Source of the DNA: Stieleria maiorica
GTDB taxonomy: Bacteria; Planctomycetota; Planctomycetia; Pirellulales; Pirellulaceae
Direction: 5' to 3'
DNA length: 64,000 bases
Assembly (NCBI RefSeq): GCF_008035925.1
Contig: NZ_CP036264.1
Coordinates: 6,977,641-7,041,640, forward strand
The notes beneath the pieces were generated by a model. The model was not told the origin of the DNA and made no database searches. It saw only the letters and a program-made list of their open reading frames with translations. Position 1 is the stretch's first letter. The number at the start of each line of letters is the position of its first letter. Position numbers and translations under genes: made by a program. Shown here one piece after another: positions 26,371-36,101 of this stretch.

Positions 26371-26986
26371 CTCGTTCCAAGGCTCCGCCTTGGAACGCGC
26401 TGCCGGTGTGGCTCCTGCCACACGCGGCTCGACAACGTGAGGCGGAGCCTCCGGGAAATTGCGTCCCCAGGCGGTAGCCTGGGCACGAGGGATAAACTGC
26501 CCCTCCCGCCCTCGTTCCAAGGCTCCGCCTTGGAACGCGCTGCCGGTGTGGCTCCTGCCACACGCGGCTCGGCAACGTGAGGCGGAGCCTCCGGGAAATT
26601 GCGTCCCCAGGCGGGAGCCTGGGAACGAGGGATAAACTGCCCATCCTGCCCTCGTTCCAAGGCTCCGCCTTGGAACGCGCTGCCGTTGTGGCTCCTGCCA
26701 CACGCGGCTCGGCAACGTGAGGCGGAGCCTCCGGGAAATTTCGTCCCCAGGCGGGAGCCTGGGAACGAGGGATAAACTGCCCCTCCCCCCCTCGTTCCAA
26801 GGCTCCGCCTTGGAACGCGCTGCCGTTGTGGCTCCTGCCACACGCGGCTCGACAACGTGAGGCGGAGCCTCCGGGAAATTGCGTCCCCAGGCGGGAGCCT
26901 GGGAACGAGGGATAAACTGCCGCATCCCGCCCTCGTTCCAAGGCTCCGCCTTGGAACGCGCTGCCGGTGTGGCTCCTGCCACACAC
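26371..26986. repeat. 140-bp tandem repeat array 1 (4 full + 1 partial copies)
   Basis: Copies start at 26371, 26511, 26651, 26791 and 26932 (period 140, last 141); the fifth is cut after the GTGTGG hairpin. Each unit contains hairpins AAGGCTCCGCCTT, GTGTGGCTCCTGCCACAC, GAGGCGGAGCCTC and CCCAGGCGGGAGCCTGGG, with inverted ends CCCTCGTTCC/GGAACGAGGG. It lies between two convergent genes. Because 140 is not a multiple of three, all three minus frames stay open; those frames are artefacts. Confidence 0.97.
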
Positions 26987-27046
26987 CGGAGGCACGGCCC
27001 GGGAACCAGGCAGGCGTGATCTTGGTGGAACCCACCAAGCGTCTCC

Positions 27047-27466
27047 CTAACGGAACCGCGAGTCTCGCACCGCGCGGGCCGCGGAAACGCCGTTGCGGGC
27101 GACAATCTCTTTCAGCGTCGGAACGTTGACGCGGCGTTTGGCGGCCTCAACCCGCATCGCGCGTTCGTAGGCCGGCAGCGGAAAATACGGACTCTTGCGA
27201 CGCGCATAGCGTTCCAACGCCAACACGACTCGCTTTTCAAGCTTGTTCTGATCGACCAGCTTGACGATCTCGCGGATGTACTGACGCTGGTCGTCGGTGG
27301 TCGCACGTAGACGGCTGATCAAATAATCATCCAGGGCCGCTCCTTGTGTCGGAACCACGACCGTCGAGTTCGTGATGCCGGTTTGAGCGGCGGCGCTGCC
27401 GGCAAGCCCGGCGGCGACCAGCGATAGCGTCATCGCGACAGCGGTCATTAATGCAGACAGTTTCAT
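27047..27466 (-). CDS. Small exported protein of unknown function
   Basis: 139 residues. ATG at 27466 is chosen because it begins a clean signal peptide (MKLSALMTAVAMTLSLVAAGLAGSAAAQ); the frame runs 16 codons further to a GTG. The mature part is basic and helical: DDYLISRLRATTDDQRQYIREIV, VVLALERYARRKSPYFPLPAYERAMR, ending in RAVRDSRFR. No family recognised. It converges on array 1. Confidence 0.68.
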   Translation of the reverse strand: MKLSALMTAVAMTLSLVAAGLAGSAAAQTGITNSTVVVPTQGAALDDYLISRLRATTDDQRQYIREIVKLVDQNKLEKRVVLALERYARRKSPYFPLPAYERAMRVEAAKRRVNVPTLKEIVARNGVSAARAVRDSRFR

Positions 27467-27601
27467 CAGAGCTGTGGTGGGTTCGGGGAGGCGTTCGGAG
27501 GATGCGGAATGCACCGTGGATTGACTGCTACCAAATCCGTGCCGGCCGATTCAAGGCGGACCGCGGGGCGAGAGGCAGAACCGTTGCGCAACACCGGTGT
27601 G

Positions 27602-27668
27602 GACGTCGCGACGCTCGCCCGAGCCTGGAAAACGCCGGAGAACCAGCTTCCGGCGAAGGTCGCGATAC
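27602..27668. repeat. GTAGCTAC-type hairpin element, copy C (diverged)
   Basis: Same layout as copies A and B but with GTCGCGAC replacing GTAGCTAC on the left and GTCGCGAT on the right, so the arms changed together. The rest of the divergent gap 27467-28001 (535 bp) shows no recognised gene. Confidence 0.7.
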
Positions 27669-28001
27669 TTGACCGGCGATGGATGGCCCCGCATCGGCAA
27701 CCTGCCGATTGCTAGCAACACCTGGGTAATTTGCGGGTTTTGTTCGTTTGCGATTTTGAATCCCTGGTACCGGTCGCACGGATTGTGTGTACCGAGCTGA
27801 TCGCAACGTCGATGGAAAACGTGTGCCAGAGAATCCCGCGGTGGGCGGCGACGTGGAGGGGCAGGGTCGAAGGATTGACCGTTGCGTCTCACCAGCCGCC
27901 TGCGACTCTGGCCGGACATATCAGAGGGCGTCGTCAGATCTCGAACCACGTTCGCGATATTGGCGCAGCCACACAAGCAAGATGCCCAAAAGGACTCGGC
28001 G

Positions 28002-28385
28002 ATGAACCGTTGGTTATGGATTGGATCGTTGGCCGGATTGCTCGTTGTCAGCACCGGATGTTTACATAATCACACCCGCAGTAATTGCTCGACGGGCGCC
28101 TGCTCCAGCGGCAAGGGCTTGCTGGGCAAGATGGGGGGGGGGAGCTGCAATGCGTGCGGCAGCGGTTGCCGAACGGGGTGTGTCCCCGGCAACATCGGCT
28201 GGCAACAGGGAGGGCTGAATTACAGCTCGCATCTGGGTCCGGGGACGATGGGCTGTCGCGCCAACACGACGACCAGCCAGAATTTCACTCCGGGACCGCC
28301 GACCGGCCAAGTGGCCTACCCGTACTACACGGTGCGTGGTCCGCGTGACTTCTTGCTGAACGATCCGCCGACGATCGGACGATAG
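28002..28385 (+). CDS. Small Cys/Gly-rich lipoprotein
   Basis: 127 residues from ATG 28002. The lipoprotein signal is WLWIGSLAGLLVVSTGC (Cys 20). The mature part has nine further cysteines among Gly and Asn (SNCSTGACSSGKG, CNACGSGCRTGC), then Pro/Tyr segments (GPPTGQVAYPYYTVRGPRDFL). Similar short Cys/Gly-rich lipoproteins are common in planctomycetes and may bind metal or cross-link at the cell surface (inference). The TAG stop lies in the first unit of a 20-bp repeat. Confidence 0.75.
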   Translation: MNRWLWIGSLAGLLVVSTGCLHNHTRSNCSTGACSSGKGLLGKMGGGSCNACGSGCRTGCVPGNIGWQQGGLNYSSHLGPGTMGCRANTTTSQNFTPGPPTGQVAYPYYTVRGPRDFLLNDPPTIGR

Positions 28386-28440
28386 TCAGTGGACGCGGAC
28401 GGTAGTCAGTGGACGCGGACGGTAGTCAGTGGACGCGGAC
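28381..28440. repeat. 20-bp tandem repeat x3
   Basis: Three copies of a unit starting GGTAGTCAGTGGACGCGGAC at 28381, 28401 and 28421, with a degraded fourth after 28441. It overlaps the stop codon of the small lipoprotein gene. The remaining gap to 28653 holds no recognised gene. Confidence 0.92.
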
Positions 28441-28653
28441 GATCGTCCAGGGACGCGTCGCCGGCCGGAACGTATAATGATGCCACACAGACGGAGTTCT
28501 CCCAGGGGGGCTCCATCGGTTGGCAGGCGGACGGTCGGACGATGGATGCGGCGTCGATAGCGTGTTTCGCAGCGCTTTTCGCAGCGGAAATCCTCCCCGC
28601 TCGAAAGTCGACGAGAGTTACGCTACCGTAATCGCCGCGACCGTCCAGCGAGG

Positions 28654-29706
28654 ATGGCGAACCAGGTGTCGCCCTGGACGCTCTTTCTTTTTTTGCGTGG
28701 CCCCTATGTTTCCAAGCACACGCGTGAGGTTGTTGTGGCATCCGACGTCCGATTGAAAGAACAGCTGCCGCGTTTGACCGAGCGCATCGTGGCGACCTAC
28801 ACGCCCGACGATGCGATCAATCACCTCGGCCACTGCCCGCTTCCCAGTTACGAAGCGGTCATCGAAATCTTGTTGAACATCAAGGACATCTTGTACCCCG
28901 GCTATCGCCGCAAGGTGGGGTTGCACGCCGGCAACATCTCCTACCACGTCGGCAGCACGATCGATACCTTGCACGATCAGCTGACGACGCAAATCGCTCG
29001 CGCGCTGCGGCACGAAGACCGGGTCCGCAACAAGCACAACGACTGCGAAAGCGAGACCGATTTCGAGGCCAAGGGCCAGGCGATGGCGATCGAGCTGTTG
29101 GAGCGTATCCCGGATCTGCGGAAAACGTTGGCCACCGATGTCCAGGCGGCGTTCGACGGCGACCCGGCCTGCCAAACGACCGATGAAGTCGTTTTTTGCT
29201 ACCCCGGAATCGAAGCGATCACCGTCTATCGCATCGCCCACGAACTGGTCCGTTTGGACGTCCCGTTCATCCCACGAATGATGACCGAGTGGGCCCACAA
29301 ACAAACCGGCATCGACATTCACCCCGGTGCGACGATCGGCGCGTACTTCTTCATCGATCACGGGACCGGTGTGGTCGTGGGCGAGACCTGCGAGATCGGC
29401 GACCACGTCAAGTTGTACCAGGGGGTCACGCTGGGGGCTCTGAGTTTCAAGACGGATGACAGTGGAACACTGATCCGCGGCCAAAAGCGGCACCCGACGA
29501 TCGAGGATGGGGTGGTCGTTTACGCCAACGCGACCATCCTGGGCGGCCGAACCGTGGTGGGACGCGATTCGGTGATCGGATCGAGCGTCTGGATCACTCG
29601 CAGCGTCTCCCCGAAAACGACGGTGGTCTTGGAACAGCCCTCCTTGAAGGTCCGCGGCGCGGCCGCCGCCGACGCGGTCAACGAGCACGTCAATTACCAG
29701 ATCTAG
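28654..29706 (+). CDS. cysE: Serine O-acetyltransferase (EpsC/CysE type)
   Basis: 350 residues. Acetylates L-serine with acetyl-CoA to O-acetylserine for cysteine synthesis. The long helical N-terminal part (about 180 residues) and the left-handed beta-helix made of hexapeptide repeats ([60 protein letters not shown]) fit the EpsC branch. The catalytic His is expected in [20 protein letters not shown] is the conserved dimer-helix segment. Start at ATG 28654 with a weak site; a shorter start near codon 30 (GTG) is possible. No cysteine synthase gene in the window. Confidence 0.9.
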   Translation: MANQVSPWTLFLFLRGPYVSKHTREVVVASDVRLKEQLPRLTERIVATYTPDDAINHLGHCPLPSYEAVIEILLNIKDILYPGYRRKVGLHAGNISYHVGSTIDTLHDQLTTQIARALRHEDRVRNKHNDCESETDFEAKGQAMAIELLERIPDLRKTLATDVQAAFDGDPACQTTDEVVFCYPGIEAITVYRIAHELVRLDVPFIPRMMTEWAHKQTGIDIHPGATIGAYFFIDHGTGVVVGETCEIGDHVKLYQGVTLGALSFKTDDSGTLIRGQKRHPTIEDGVVVYANATILGGRTVVGRDSVIGSSVWITRSVSPKTTVVLEQPSLKVRGAAAADAVNEHVNYQI

Positions 29707-29707
29707 C

Positions 29708-29726
29708 GGCCGGAGTTGGTCCGGCC
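29708..29726. terminator. Hairpin after the serine acetyltransferase gene
   Basis: Perfect 7-bp stem GGCCGGA/TCCGGCC with loop GTTGG starting 2 bases after the stop codon. There is no T tract, so terminator function is inferred from position. A second inverted pair (CGCAAGCGA at 29742, TCGCTTGCG at 29769) follows. Confidence 0.55.
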
Positions 29727-29955
29727 AAGACAAGTCTGAATCGCAAGCGAGGGGCGAGGCGGATCCAATCGCTTGCGCTTCGGGCTCGTTCAGCACGACC
29801 TACGCCAGTCGGTGTTTTTTGCGCCAATGACGACAGCCCCCCCTGGCGGGCCGATCCGTGAAAAAGCCATGTTGACTTGGGCCGGGGTTGGCCGATCAGG
29901 TAAAATCCTCCCCGGACTGATTTCCACCGCCGCTTCGCCGATTCCCGCGAGATCG

Positions 29956-31107
29956 ATGACCGAATTGACACCATTTGATGCCATCACCCGCACGAGAATC
30001 GTTTTTGGGCAGGGCGTTTTCTCCCGGCTCGGTGAGCTGGCCGCAGGATTCCGCCCCCGATGCGTTCTGGTGGTCAGCGACGCAGGGATCGTCGATGCCG
30101 GCCACTTTCAACACGGCGTCGACAATTTACGTGCGGCCGGTTTGCACGTCGAATCGTTCCACGACTTCGCCGAAAACCCGACTTCGGCGATGGTCGATGC
30201 AGGGGTCGCCAAGGCCGCCCAGGTCAAACCGGACTTGCTGATCGGTCTCGGCGGCGGCAGCAGCATGGACTGTTGCAAGGGAATCAATTTCGTCTATTCC
30301 GGCGGCGGGACGATTCACGACTACCACGGGGTGGGCAAAGCGACTGCGGACATGTTGCCGATGATCGCCGTGCCGACGACCAGCGGCACCGGCAGCGAAG
30401 CCCAATCGTTTGCCTTGATCAGCGACGCCGAAACGCACGTCAAAATGGCTTGCGGTGATCCCAAGGCGGCGTGCAGGATCGCGCTGCTGGATCCCGAGCT
30501 GACGCTGACTCAGCCCCGCAGCGTGACGGCGCTGACGGGAATCGACGCGATCTCACACGCCATCGAAACCTACGTGACCAACCGACGCAATCCGATGTCG
30601 ATCACGTACTCGCGTCGTGCCTTCGGGCTGTTGGCCGAAGGTTTTTCGCGGGTGCTGCAATCGCCCGACGACATCGACGCCCGCAGCAAGATGCAACTCG
30701 GCGCCTGCTTTGCCGGCATGGCAATCGAAACCTCCATGCTCGGTGCCGCCCACGCCACCGCCAACCCGCTGACCGCGCGGCACGACATCACCCACGGCCA
30801 AGCGGTCGGATTGATGTTGCCCGCCGTCATTCGCCTGAACGGCCAGTACCACGGCGACTGGTACGCGGAACTGTTGCGCGACGTCGATCCGACGGTCAGC
30901 GCGTCCGAGGCGCCCGATCGGTTGGCCGAGATGGTCACCCGCTGGCTCAAGCAAGCCGATCTGGCGACCAGCTTGAACGCGCTCTCGATTCCCGCCAGTG
31001 GGATCGAAAGCTTTGTCGAAGAAGCGCTCAAACAATGGACCGGAACCTTCAACCCGGTCCCGCTGGACAAAACCAACGCCGAACTGCTGTATCGATCGGT
31101 GGCCTGA
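29956..31107 (+). CDS. Iron-containing alcohol dehydrogenase
   Basis: 383 residues from ATG 29956 (upstream extension has no family match). Group III NAD(P)-dependent dehydrogenase of the Fe-ADH fold, oxidising an alcohol or reducing an aldehyde. Motifs: GLGGGSSMDCCKGI for the nucleotide, VPTTSGTGSEAQSFALIS, GIDAISHAIETYVTNRRNP and AAHATANPLTARHDITHGQAVGLMLP, which hold the expected metal ligands (Asp and His of GIDAISH, His of HDITHG). The physiological substrate is unknown. It stands alone and converges with lolD. Confidence 0.9.
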   Translation: MTELTPFDAITRTRIVFGQGVFSRLGELAAGFRPRCVLVVSDAGIVDAGHFQHGVDNLRAAGLHVESFHDFAENPTSAMVDAGVAKAAQVKPDLLIGLGGGSSMDCCKGINFVYSGGGTIHDYHGVGKATADMLPMIAVPTTSGTGSEAQSFALISDAETHVKMACGDPKAACRIALLDPELTLTQPRSVTALTGIDAISHAIETYVTNRRNPMSITYSRRAFGLLAEGFSRVLQSPDDIDARSKMQLGACFAGMAIETSMLGAAHATANPLTARHDITHGQAVGLMLPAVIRLNGQYHGDWYAELLRDVDPTVSASEAPDRLAEMVTRWLKQADLATSLNALSIPASGIESFVEEALKQWTGTFNPVPLDKTNAELLYRSVA

Positions 31108-31109
31108 GG

Positions 31110-31186
31110 GTCGCCGTGTTCTCCGAACTCCGCGTGCGCGACAAAGTGAAGCTTGGCCCTGCGCCGACCTCGGAGAGGACGGCGAC
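31110..31186. terminator. Imperfect inverted repeat in a convergent gap
   Basis: Arms 31110-31126 (GTCGCCGTGTTCTCCGA) and 31170-31186 (TCGGAGAGGACGGCGAC) match at 15 of 17 positions. Sits between the alcohol dehydrogenase and lolD stops; may end transcription from both sides. Confidence 0.5.
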
Positions 31187-31223
31187 GGTCCAGCCCAATC
31201 GAAAACGAAGCTACGGGAGACGA

Positions 31224-31967
<744 letters not shown>

Positions 31968-32010
31968 CAAACGGTCTCAAGGCATGGGGAGGGGGAACAC
32001 ATCTGCAACC

Positions 32011-32086
32011 GTTGGTGTCTAGCCTTTAGGCGATTCCCGGTCGCTGCGACGCGGCGACCGTGGGCGGCGAAAGCCCGCACACCAAC
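32011..32086. repeat. GTTGGTGT-ended hairpin element, copy 1
   Basis: Begins GTTGGTGTCTAGCCTTTAG and ends ACACCAAC, with an inner stem GGTCGC/GCGACC. It lies between the two Lol-type genes of one unit. The second copy is inside the LptE-like gene at 38312. Confidence 0.8.
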
Positions 32087-32127
32087 TTGTCTGGATCAAA
32101 AAGGCTGTTGGACACCTTTCCTGTTCA

Positions 32128-33729
32128 TCATTCGAAACGCAACGCTTGGACGGGATGCATGCGTGCCGCCCGCATCGCCGGCAAAACACTGGCCAGCACC
32201 GCGATGGCGATCGCGCCACACATCACCCAAACCAGCGTGAAGGGGTGAACGATCGTCGGGATCTCGGTGAAGTAATAAACCGTCGGGTCAAACACTTCTT
32301 GGCCCGTGAACAATTCCAGCAGCCGCGCGATGTCGTTGATGTAGTGCACGAATAACAGCCCGCCGACCAAACCGGCACCGCTGCCGACAAAACCCAACAG
32401 CAATCCATAGGACATGAAGATGCTGCTGACACCGCGCCCCGATGCGCCCAGCGCTTTCAGGGTTCCGATGTCGCGCGTTTTTTCGACCACGATCATGAAG
32501 AACGTCGCCAGGATTCCGAACCCGGCCACGGCGATGATCAAAAACAGCAGGATGTTCAAAATGGTGGTTTCCAGTCGCACCGCCGACAGCAGCGGGCCTT
32601 GCAGATCGCGCCAGGTCTGGATGTTGTAGGCGTACAACTCGGGCGGAAAACGATGTCGCAGCGCGTCGCGGATGGCGTTCAGGTCGGTGCCTTCGGCCAG
32701 TTTTAATTGGATCGTGGTGACGCTGCGGACCCCGGTCTGGGGATCGATCATGCCGCGGAATTCTTGCAGCTGGTCCAGACGGACGAACGCGAACGTGCTG
32801 TCGTACTCGCTCATCCCCGATTCATACAGATCGACGACCGTGAATTTCTGGTTGATGACTTTCGTTTCGCCCGCCGCGTTGGGAAAGATCATCCGCACGT
32901 CGTCGCCCGGCTGGGCGTAGTAATGGTCGGTGACTTCGCCGGAATCGTCTCGGTGGCGAACGCTGCAGGTGGAGATCCCCAGGATGATGCCGGGAAACTG
33001 TTCGGTCATCGGGTCCACCGCGGCGACCAACTGGTCACTGCTGCCGGTGATCAATTCCTGCGAGAACGAAGGCCCGAAGGAAGGCCCTTCGGCCGCCGCG
33101 GCCGCCGCTTCGTCTTGTCCGCCGGGTTCCTGTTCGCTTGAATCGGGCTCGCCGCCGGCCTTGCGCCGCAGCTCGGCCATCATTTTCCGCTCTTGGGCGA
33201 CCAGCTTTTCGATCCGCCGTTCTTCGCTGACGCGATCGCGACGGTGTCGCCAACCGGCCGCGGCGAGCTGTTTGCGATCGGGGGCGTACCCGGATTCACG
33301 CAGCTGGAAACTGGCAGCTTTTTGGTTTTCCGGGTGCAGCAGGTATTTGCCGAAGTCGCTGACGCTGTCGTAGGTCGTCGGGTCCAAACCGATCAAATTG
33401 ACGTGACGTCCGATCTGTTGGCCGCGGAAATCGATCCCCAGCATCGCCGGCACACTGACGCTGACCGAGGATCCGACCAGGGCCGGACCACAGATTCGCT
33501 CGATTTCGCGCAGGTGGGCGTCCGGATCGGGCATGCCGCCGGTGGCGTGACATTCGATCATCACGTCCGACGCCAGACCATGCAGCCGCTCGTGCATCTC
33601 GGTCGAAAAACCGCTCATGACGCTGTTGACGACGATCAGCGTCGCCACCCCGAGCGTGACGGAGATGATCGACGCCAGCGCGATGTAGCGTGTTTTGAGA
33701 TAACGAAAGCAGAGTAACCAGCGATACAT
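32128..33729 (-). CDS. lolE: Lipoprotein-releasing ABC transporter permease (LolC/LolE type)
   Basis: 533 residues, longer than the usual 400 because of an insert. One N-terminal membrane helix (YIALASIISVTLGVATLIVVNSVMSGF), a large periplasmic domain, and three C-terminal helices (ILNILLFLIIAVAGFGILATFF, LLLGFVGSGAGLVGGLLFV, LVWVMCGAIAIAVLASVLPA) give the LolC/E topology; EKTRDIGTLKALGASGRGV and the end AARMHPVQALRFE are family motifs. The insert at about 150-230 is charged and low complexity (RRDRVSEERRIEKLVAQERK, then Gly/Glu/Ala). Only one permease is present here, so it may work as a homodimer (LolF-like; inference). Confidence 0.88.
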   Translation of the reverse strand: MYRWLLCFRYLKTRYIALASIISVTLGVATLIVVNSVMSGFSTEMHERLHGLASDVMIECHATGGMPDPDAHLREIERICGPALVGSSVSVSVPAMLGIDFRGQQIGRHVNLIGLDPTTYDSVSDFGKYLLHPENQKAASFQLRESGYAPDRKQLAAAGWRHRRDRVSEERRIEKLVAQERKMMAELRRKAGGEPDSSEQEPGGQDEAAAAAAEGPSFGPSFSQELITGSSDQLVAAVDPMTEQFPGIILGISTCSVRHRDDSGEVTDHYYAQPGDDVRMIFPNAAGETKVINQKFTVVDLYESGMSEYDSTFAFVRLDQLQEFRGMIDPQTGVRSVTTIQLKLAEGTDLNAIRDALRHRFPPELYAYNIQTWRDLQGPLLSAVRLETTILNILLFLIIAVAGFGILATFFMIVVEKTRDIGTLKALGASGRGVSSIFMSYGLLLGFVGSGAGLVGGLLFVHYINDIARLLELFTGQEVFDPTVYYFTEIPTIVHPFTLVWVMCGAIAIAVLASVLPAMRAARMHPVQALRFE

Positions 33730-33867
33730 TTAGCCCGTCCTTTGGCTCGTGTCGGTGTTGTGGCATCCGTTCCACCGTATTGGGCCGCAGTCTAGGGAAC
33801 TGCCGCCGACGACGTAAAGATGAAGTCAGGCTGGACAACGCCACTTCGCAGAAGAAACGTTGTCCAT

Positions 33868-34503
33868 TTAAAACCCGAACCCGCCGGTGGTCAGCCAGAA
33901 CGTCACGATCATGCAGAGCCACACCAGGTCCAGAAAGTGCCAATAGTGGGCGGCGAAATCGACCGGCCAATGGCGTTCGTGGTCGTACAACCCGATCGCC
34001 GAACGGGCCGCAACGATGCCCAACGCGATGATGCCGCCCAACACGTGCAGGGCGTGCAAAATGGCCAGCACCACGACCATGCCGGCCACCCCGCGCCCCG
34101 GGCCTTCAAAGGTCGCCGGACCGAGCAGGATTTCCGTCATCGCCAGGCACTGGACCACGGTGAACACGACCGCCGCGGCGGTGCTGGTCCCCAGCAACCA
34201 GCCCGTCGTGCGGAATCGATCGCGGCGAACCGCTCGGGTCGCCGCGTGGACCAGAAAACTGATCACGATCAAACACACCGTGCTGACCAAAAAGGTCTTG
34301 GGAAGTGGGACCTGTTTCAGCGGGTCGTCACTGCGTGACATCGCATACAGGGCATACAGCAACAGCGTGGCGACGAAGAACACCAGCAGTGAAAGCAGAA
34401 ACAGCCAGCCCCCCTGCTTGACCCGGCGGTCCACCGGCAACACGGGAGGCAAAACTTTACCTCGGTCGTCCAGCGGATCGGTCACGCTTGTTCCTGCTGC
34501 CAT
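33868..34503 (-). CDS. Cytochrome c oxidase subunit III family protein
   Basis: 211 residues with five apparent membrane helices: GWLFLLSLLVFFVATLLLYAL, FLVSTVCLIVISFLVHAA, WLLGTSTAAAVVFTVVQCL, GMVVVLAILHALHVLGGIIALGIVA and YWHFLDLVWLCMIVTFWL. The helix-4 ILHALHVLGG and helix-5 HYWHFLDLVWL motifs are those of heme-copper oxidase subunit III. The subunit supports proton uptake and stability of subunit I. No subunit I or II gene is in the window, so it is separated from the rest of an oxidase locus or belongs to a distant one. Divergent from the GNAT gene. Confidence 0.85.
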   Translation of the reverse strand: MAAGTSVTDPLDDRGKVLPPVLPVDRRVKQGGWLFLLSLLVFFVATLLLYALYAMSRSDDPLKQVPLPKTFLVSTVCLIVISFLVHAATRAVRRDRFRTTGWLLGTSTAAAVVFTVVQCLAMTEILLGPATFEGPGRGVAGMVVVLAILHALHVLGGIIALGIVAARSAIGLYDHERHWPVDFAAHYWHFLDLVWLCMIVTFWLTTGGFGF

Positions 34504-34809
34504 CGGTTTCGAATTCGGTGCCTGTGTGCGTTACGGTGAACCCTGTTTTCATCAGCGCGACGCCCCGGCGGAGCGCCCGCGAATCTCTGGCGGGGTTGTA
34601 CACTGCCGGTCTGGGGATGAAAGTTGTGTTGAAAGCCGGTAACGTTTTTTCGGTTCAGGCGGTATGCTTGGCAATCATAGTCCAGCGGACAGCGTTCCGC
34701 TGCCCTGGCCAACGACCGTGCGGCAGTGTGCTTTCCCACCTCACCTTTCCAACCGCATTTTGCCTCCTCAGACAATCTTCCCACGAGTCATTCACGAGGC
34801 AGCCCCCCC
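34504..34809. other. Divergent intergenic region with a short hairpin
   Basis: 306 bp between cox subunit III and the GNAT gene; promoters for both should be here but no clear boxes were seen. A perfect 7-bp stem CAGCGGA/TCCGCTG is at 34683-34702. Confidence 0.4.
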
Positions 34810-35763
34810 ATGAGCGAAGTACGCGATTTTTGTAATGCAGACTTACCCGGGCTGGCCAGGGTGTGGAGCGAGCATTGGACGGCGGCCCAATCGCCGCCAC
34901 CGATCAGTGCGACCATCATCGAGCGTGCAATCTTGTCGCGAGCGTTTTTTTCGCCCCGGGATTTGTTGGTCGCGACCATCGACGGGCATGTCGAAGCCTG
35001 GTGTCATTTCAGCCGACCGGGCGATCACGGCGATGAGTGGTCGGGGATGCCGGCCGGCGATGTCGCGATCCTGTCGGCGATCTGCTTCACCCACGCCGGC
35101 CTGAAATGCTGTGACGACCTGCTCGCCGCGGCCGAAAAACGCATCCGAGCCGAACAATGCCACTCGATCTTGGCCGGTCCGATGCGAGACCAACAATGCG
35201 GCTACGTCGGTTTGGCTCCCATCGGTCACGGCATCGGCGTCCCGGACGTCGACGTCCGCGCCGCGTCGCTGTTGAGCCGGCATGGGTATTCACCCGAGAG
35301 GAGTTTTCAGCGGATGGTGGTCACGACGGCCCCCTACCGCCCGCCGGTCAACCGCGAAATGATGCAGTTTCGCCGCACGACGCGGGCCGAGCGATCCGCC
35401 GTCGTTCCGCAACAAGGACGCTATGCCTCGGCGATGGCCCACCTGGACATCGAACACCACCAACTGATCAACCACCGCAACGGCGATCGACTGGCCAACG
35501 TGCGATTGTGGTTGAGCGACCCGGAGGCACAGGTGATGAGCTGTTCGGAGGCCATTTTGGATCTGTCGGTCACCGAAACGCCCGGCGAATTGACCTCCGC
35601 GGAAACCTTTTTGATCGCCGCGATCATCCAATCGATGGCCACGCGATGTGTCTTTCGCGTCGAAACCGCGATCGATGGTGAACATTCGCAGCTCAAAGAA
35701 CAACTCACGTCACTTCATTTTGAGAACACGCAACGCGGCCAGCGTTGGACGAAGGAGCTTTAG
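34810..35763 (+). CDS. GNAT-like acetyltransferase
   Basis: 317 residues from ATG 34810. The N-terminal part looks like an acetyl-CoA-dependent GNAT domain: VRDFCNADLPGLARVWSEHW opens it, then LVATIDGHVEAWCHF, and VAILSAICFTHAGLKCCDDLLAAAEKRIRAEQC, where an acetyl-CoA loop should be. The second half (ANVRLWLSDPEAQVMSCSEAILDLS onwards) may be a second, decayed domain. The substrate is unknown. It begins a plus-strand run: the next gene starts 2 bases after its stop, then recO. Similarity is weak at the cofactor loop, so the call is moderate. Confidence 0.62.
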   Translation: MSEVRDFCNADLPGLARVWSEHWTAAQSPPPISATIIERAILSRAFFSPRDLLVATIDGHVEAWCHFSRPGDHGDEWSGMPAGDVAILSAICFTHAGLKCCDDLLAAAEKRIRAEQCHSILAGPMRDQQCGYVGLAPIGHGIGVPDVDVRAASLLSRHGYSPERSFQRMVVTTAPYRPPVNREMMQFRRTTRAERSAVVPQQGRYASAMAHLDIEHHQLINHRNGDRLANVRLWLSDPEAQVMSCSEAILDLSVTETPGELTSAETFLIAAIIQSMATRCVFRVETAIDGEHSQLKEQLTSLHFENTQRGQRWTKEL

Positions 35764-35765
35764 GC

Positions 35766-36101
35766 ATGTCACGCAAAGAAAAGATCCTGGCGATGCTGCA
35801 AGACGATCCTTCGGACACGTTCTTGCGTTACAGCTTGGCCATGGAATTGCGGAGCGAAGGAGATCACGACAGCAGCCTGGGAAAACTGGGCGAACTGATG
35901 CGTGACACTCCCCCTTACGTTCCGGCCTTCTTCATGGCCGCCCAACAGCTGGTCGATTTGGGCCGCATCGACGAGGCCCGGACGCGCTTGCGCGATGGCA
36001 TCGACCAGGCTCGTCATCAGGGCGATGGACATGCCGCGGCGGAAATGAGCGAATTGCTGGCAACGCTCGGCGACTTGGGCGAAGACGACGACGAACTGTA
36101 A
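35766..36101 (+). CDS. Small TPR-like protein
   Basis: 111 residues, all helical. The segment TFLRYSLAMELRSEGDHDSSLGKLGELMRDTPPYVPAFFMAAQQLVDLGRIDEARTRL-type pattern gives two TPR motifs (conserved positions: Y/L at 4 and 8, A at 20, P near 32), followed by an acidic tail ending DDDEL. Likely a cytoplasmic adaptor. It starts 2 bases after the GNAT stop and its TAA is immediately followed by the recO ATG, so it is cotranslated with both. Confidence 0.75.
   Translation: MSRKEKILAMLQDDPSDTFLRYSLAMELRSEGDHDSSLGKLGELMRDTPPYVPAFFMAAQQLVDLGRIDEARTRLRDGIDQARHQGDGHAAAEMSELLATLGDLGEDDDEL

Noticed and set aside
26371-26986. Insertion sequence or composite transposon
   Set aside because: No transposase frame, no target duplication; the unit is only 140 bp.
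26232-27105. Three long overlapping minus-strand frames (227-268 codons) over array 1
   Set aside because: They encode the same peptide in all three frames because a 140-bp unit without stops is repeated; no family match and no start context. Same for frames at 39654-40946 over array 2.
28381-28440. CRISPR array
   Set aside because: Units are contiguous with no spacers; no cas genes. The same applies to the heptamers at 5845, the 140-bp arrays and the 15-bp repeats.
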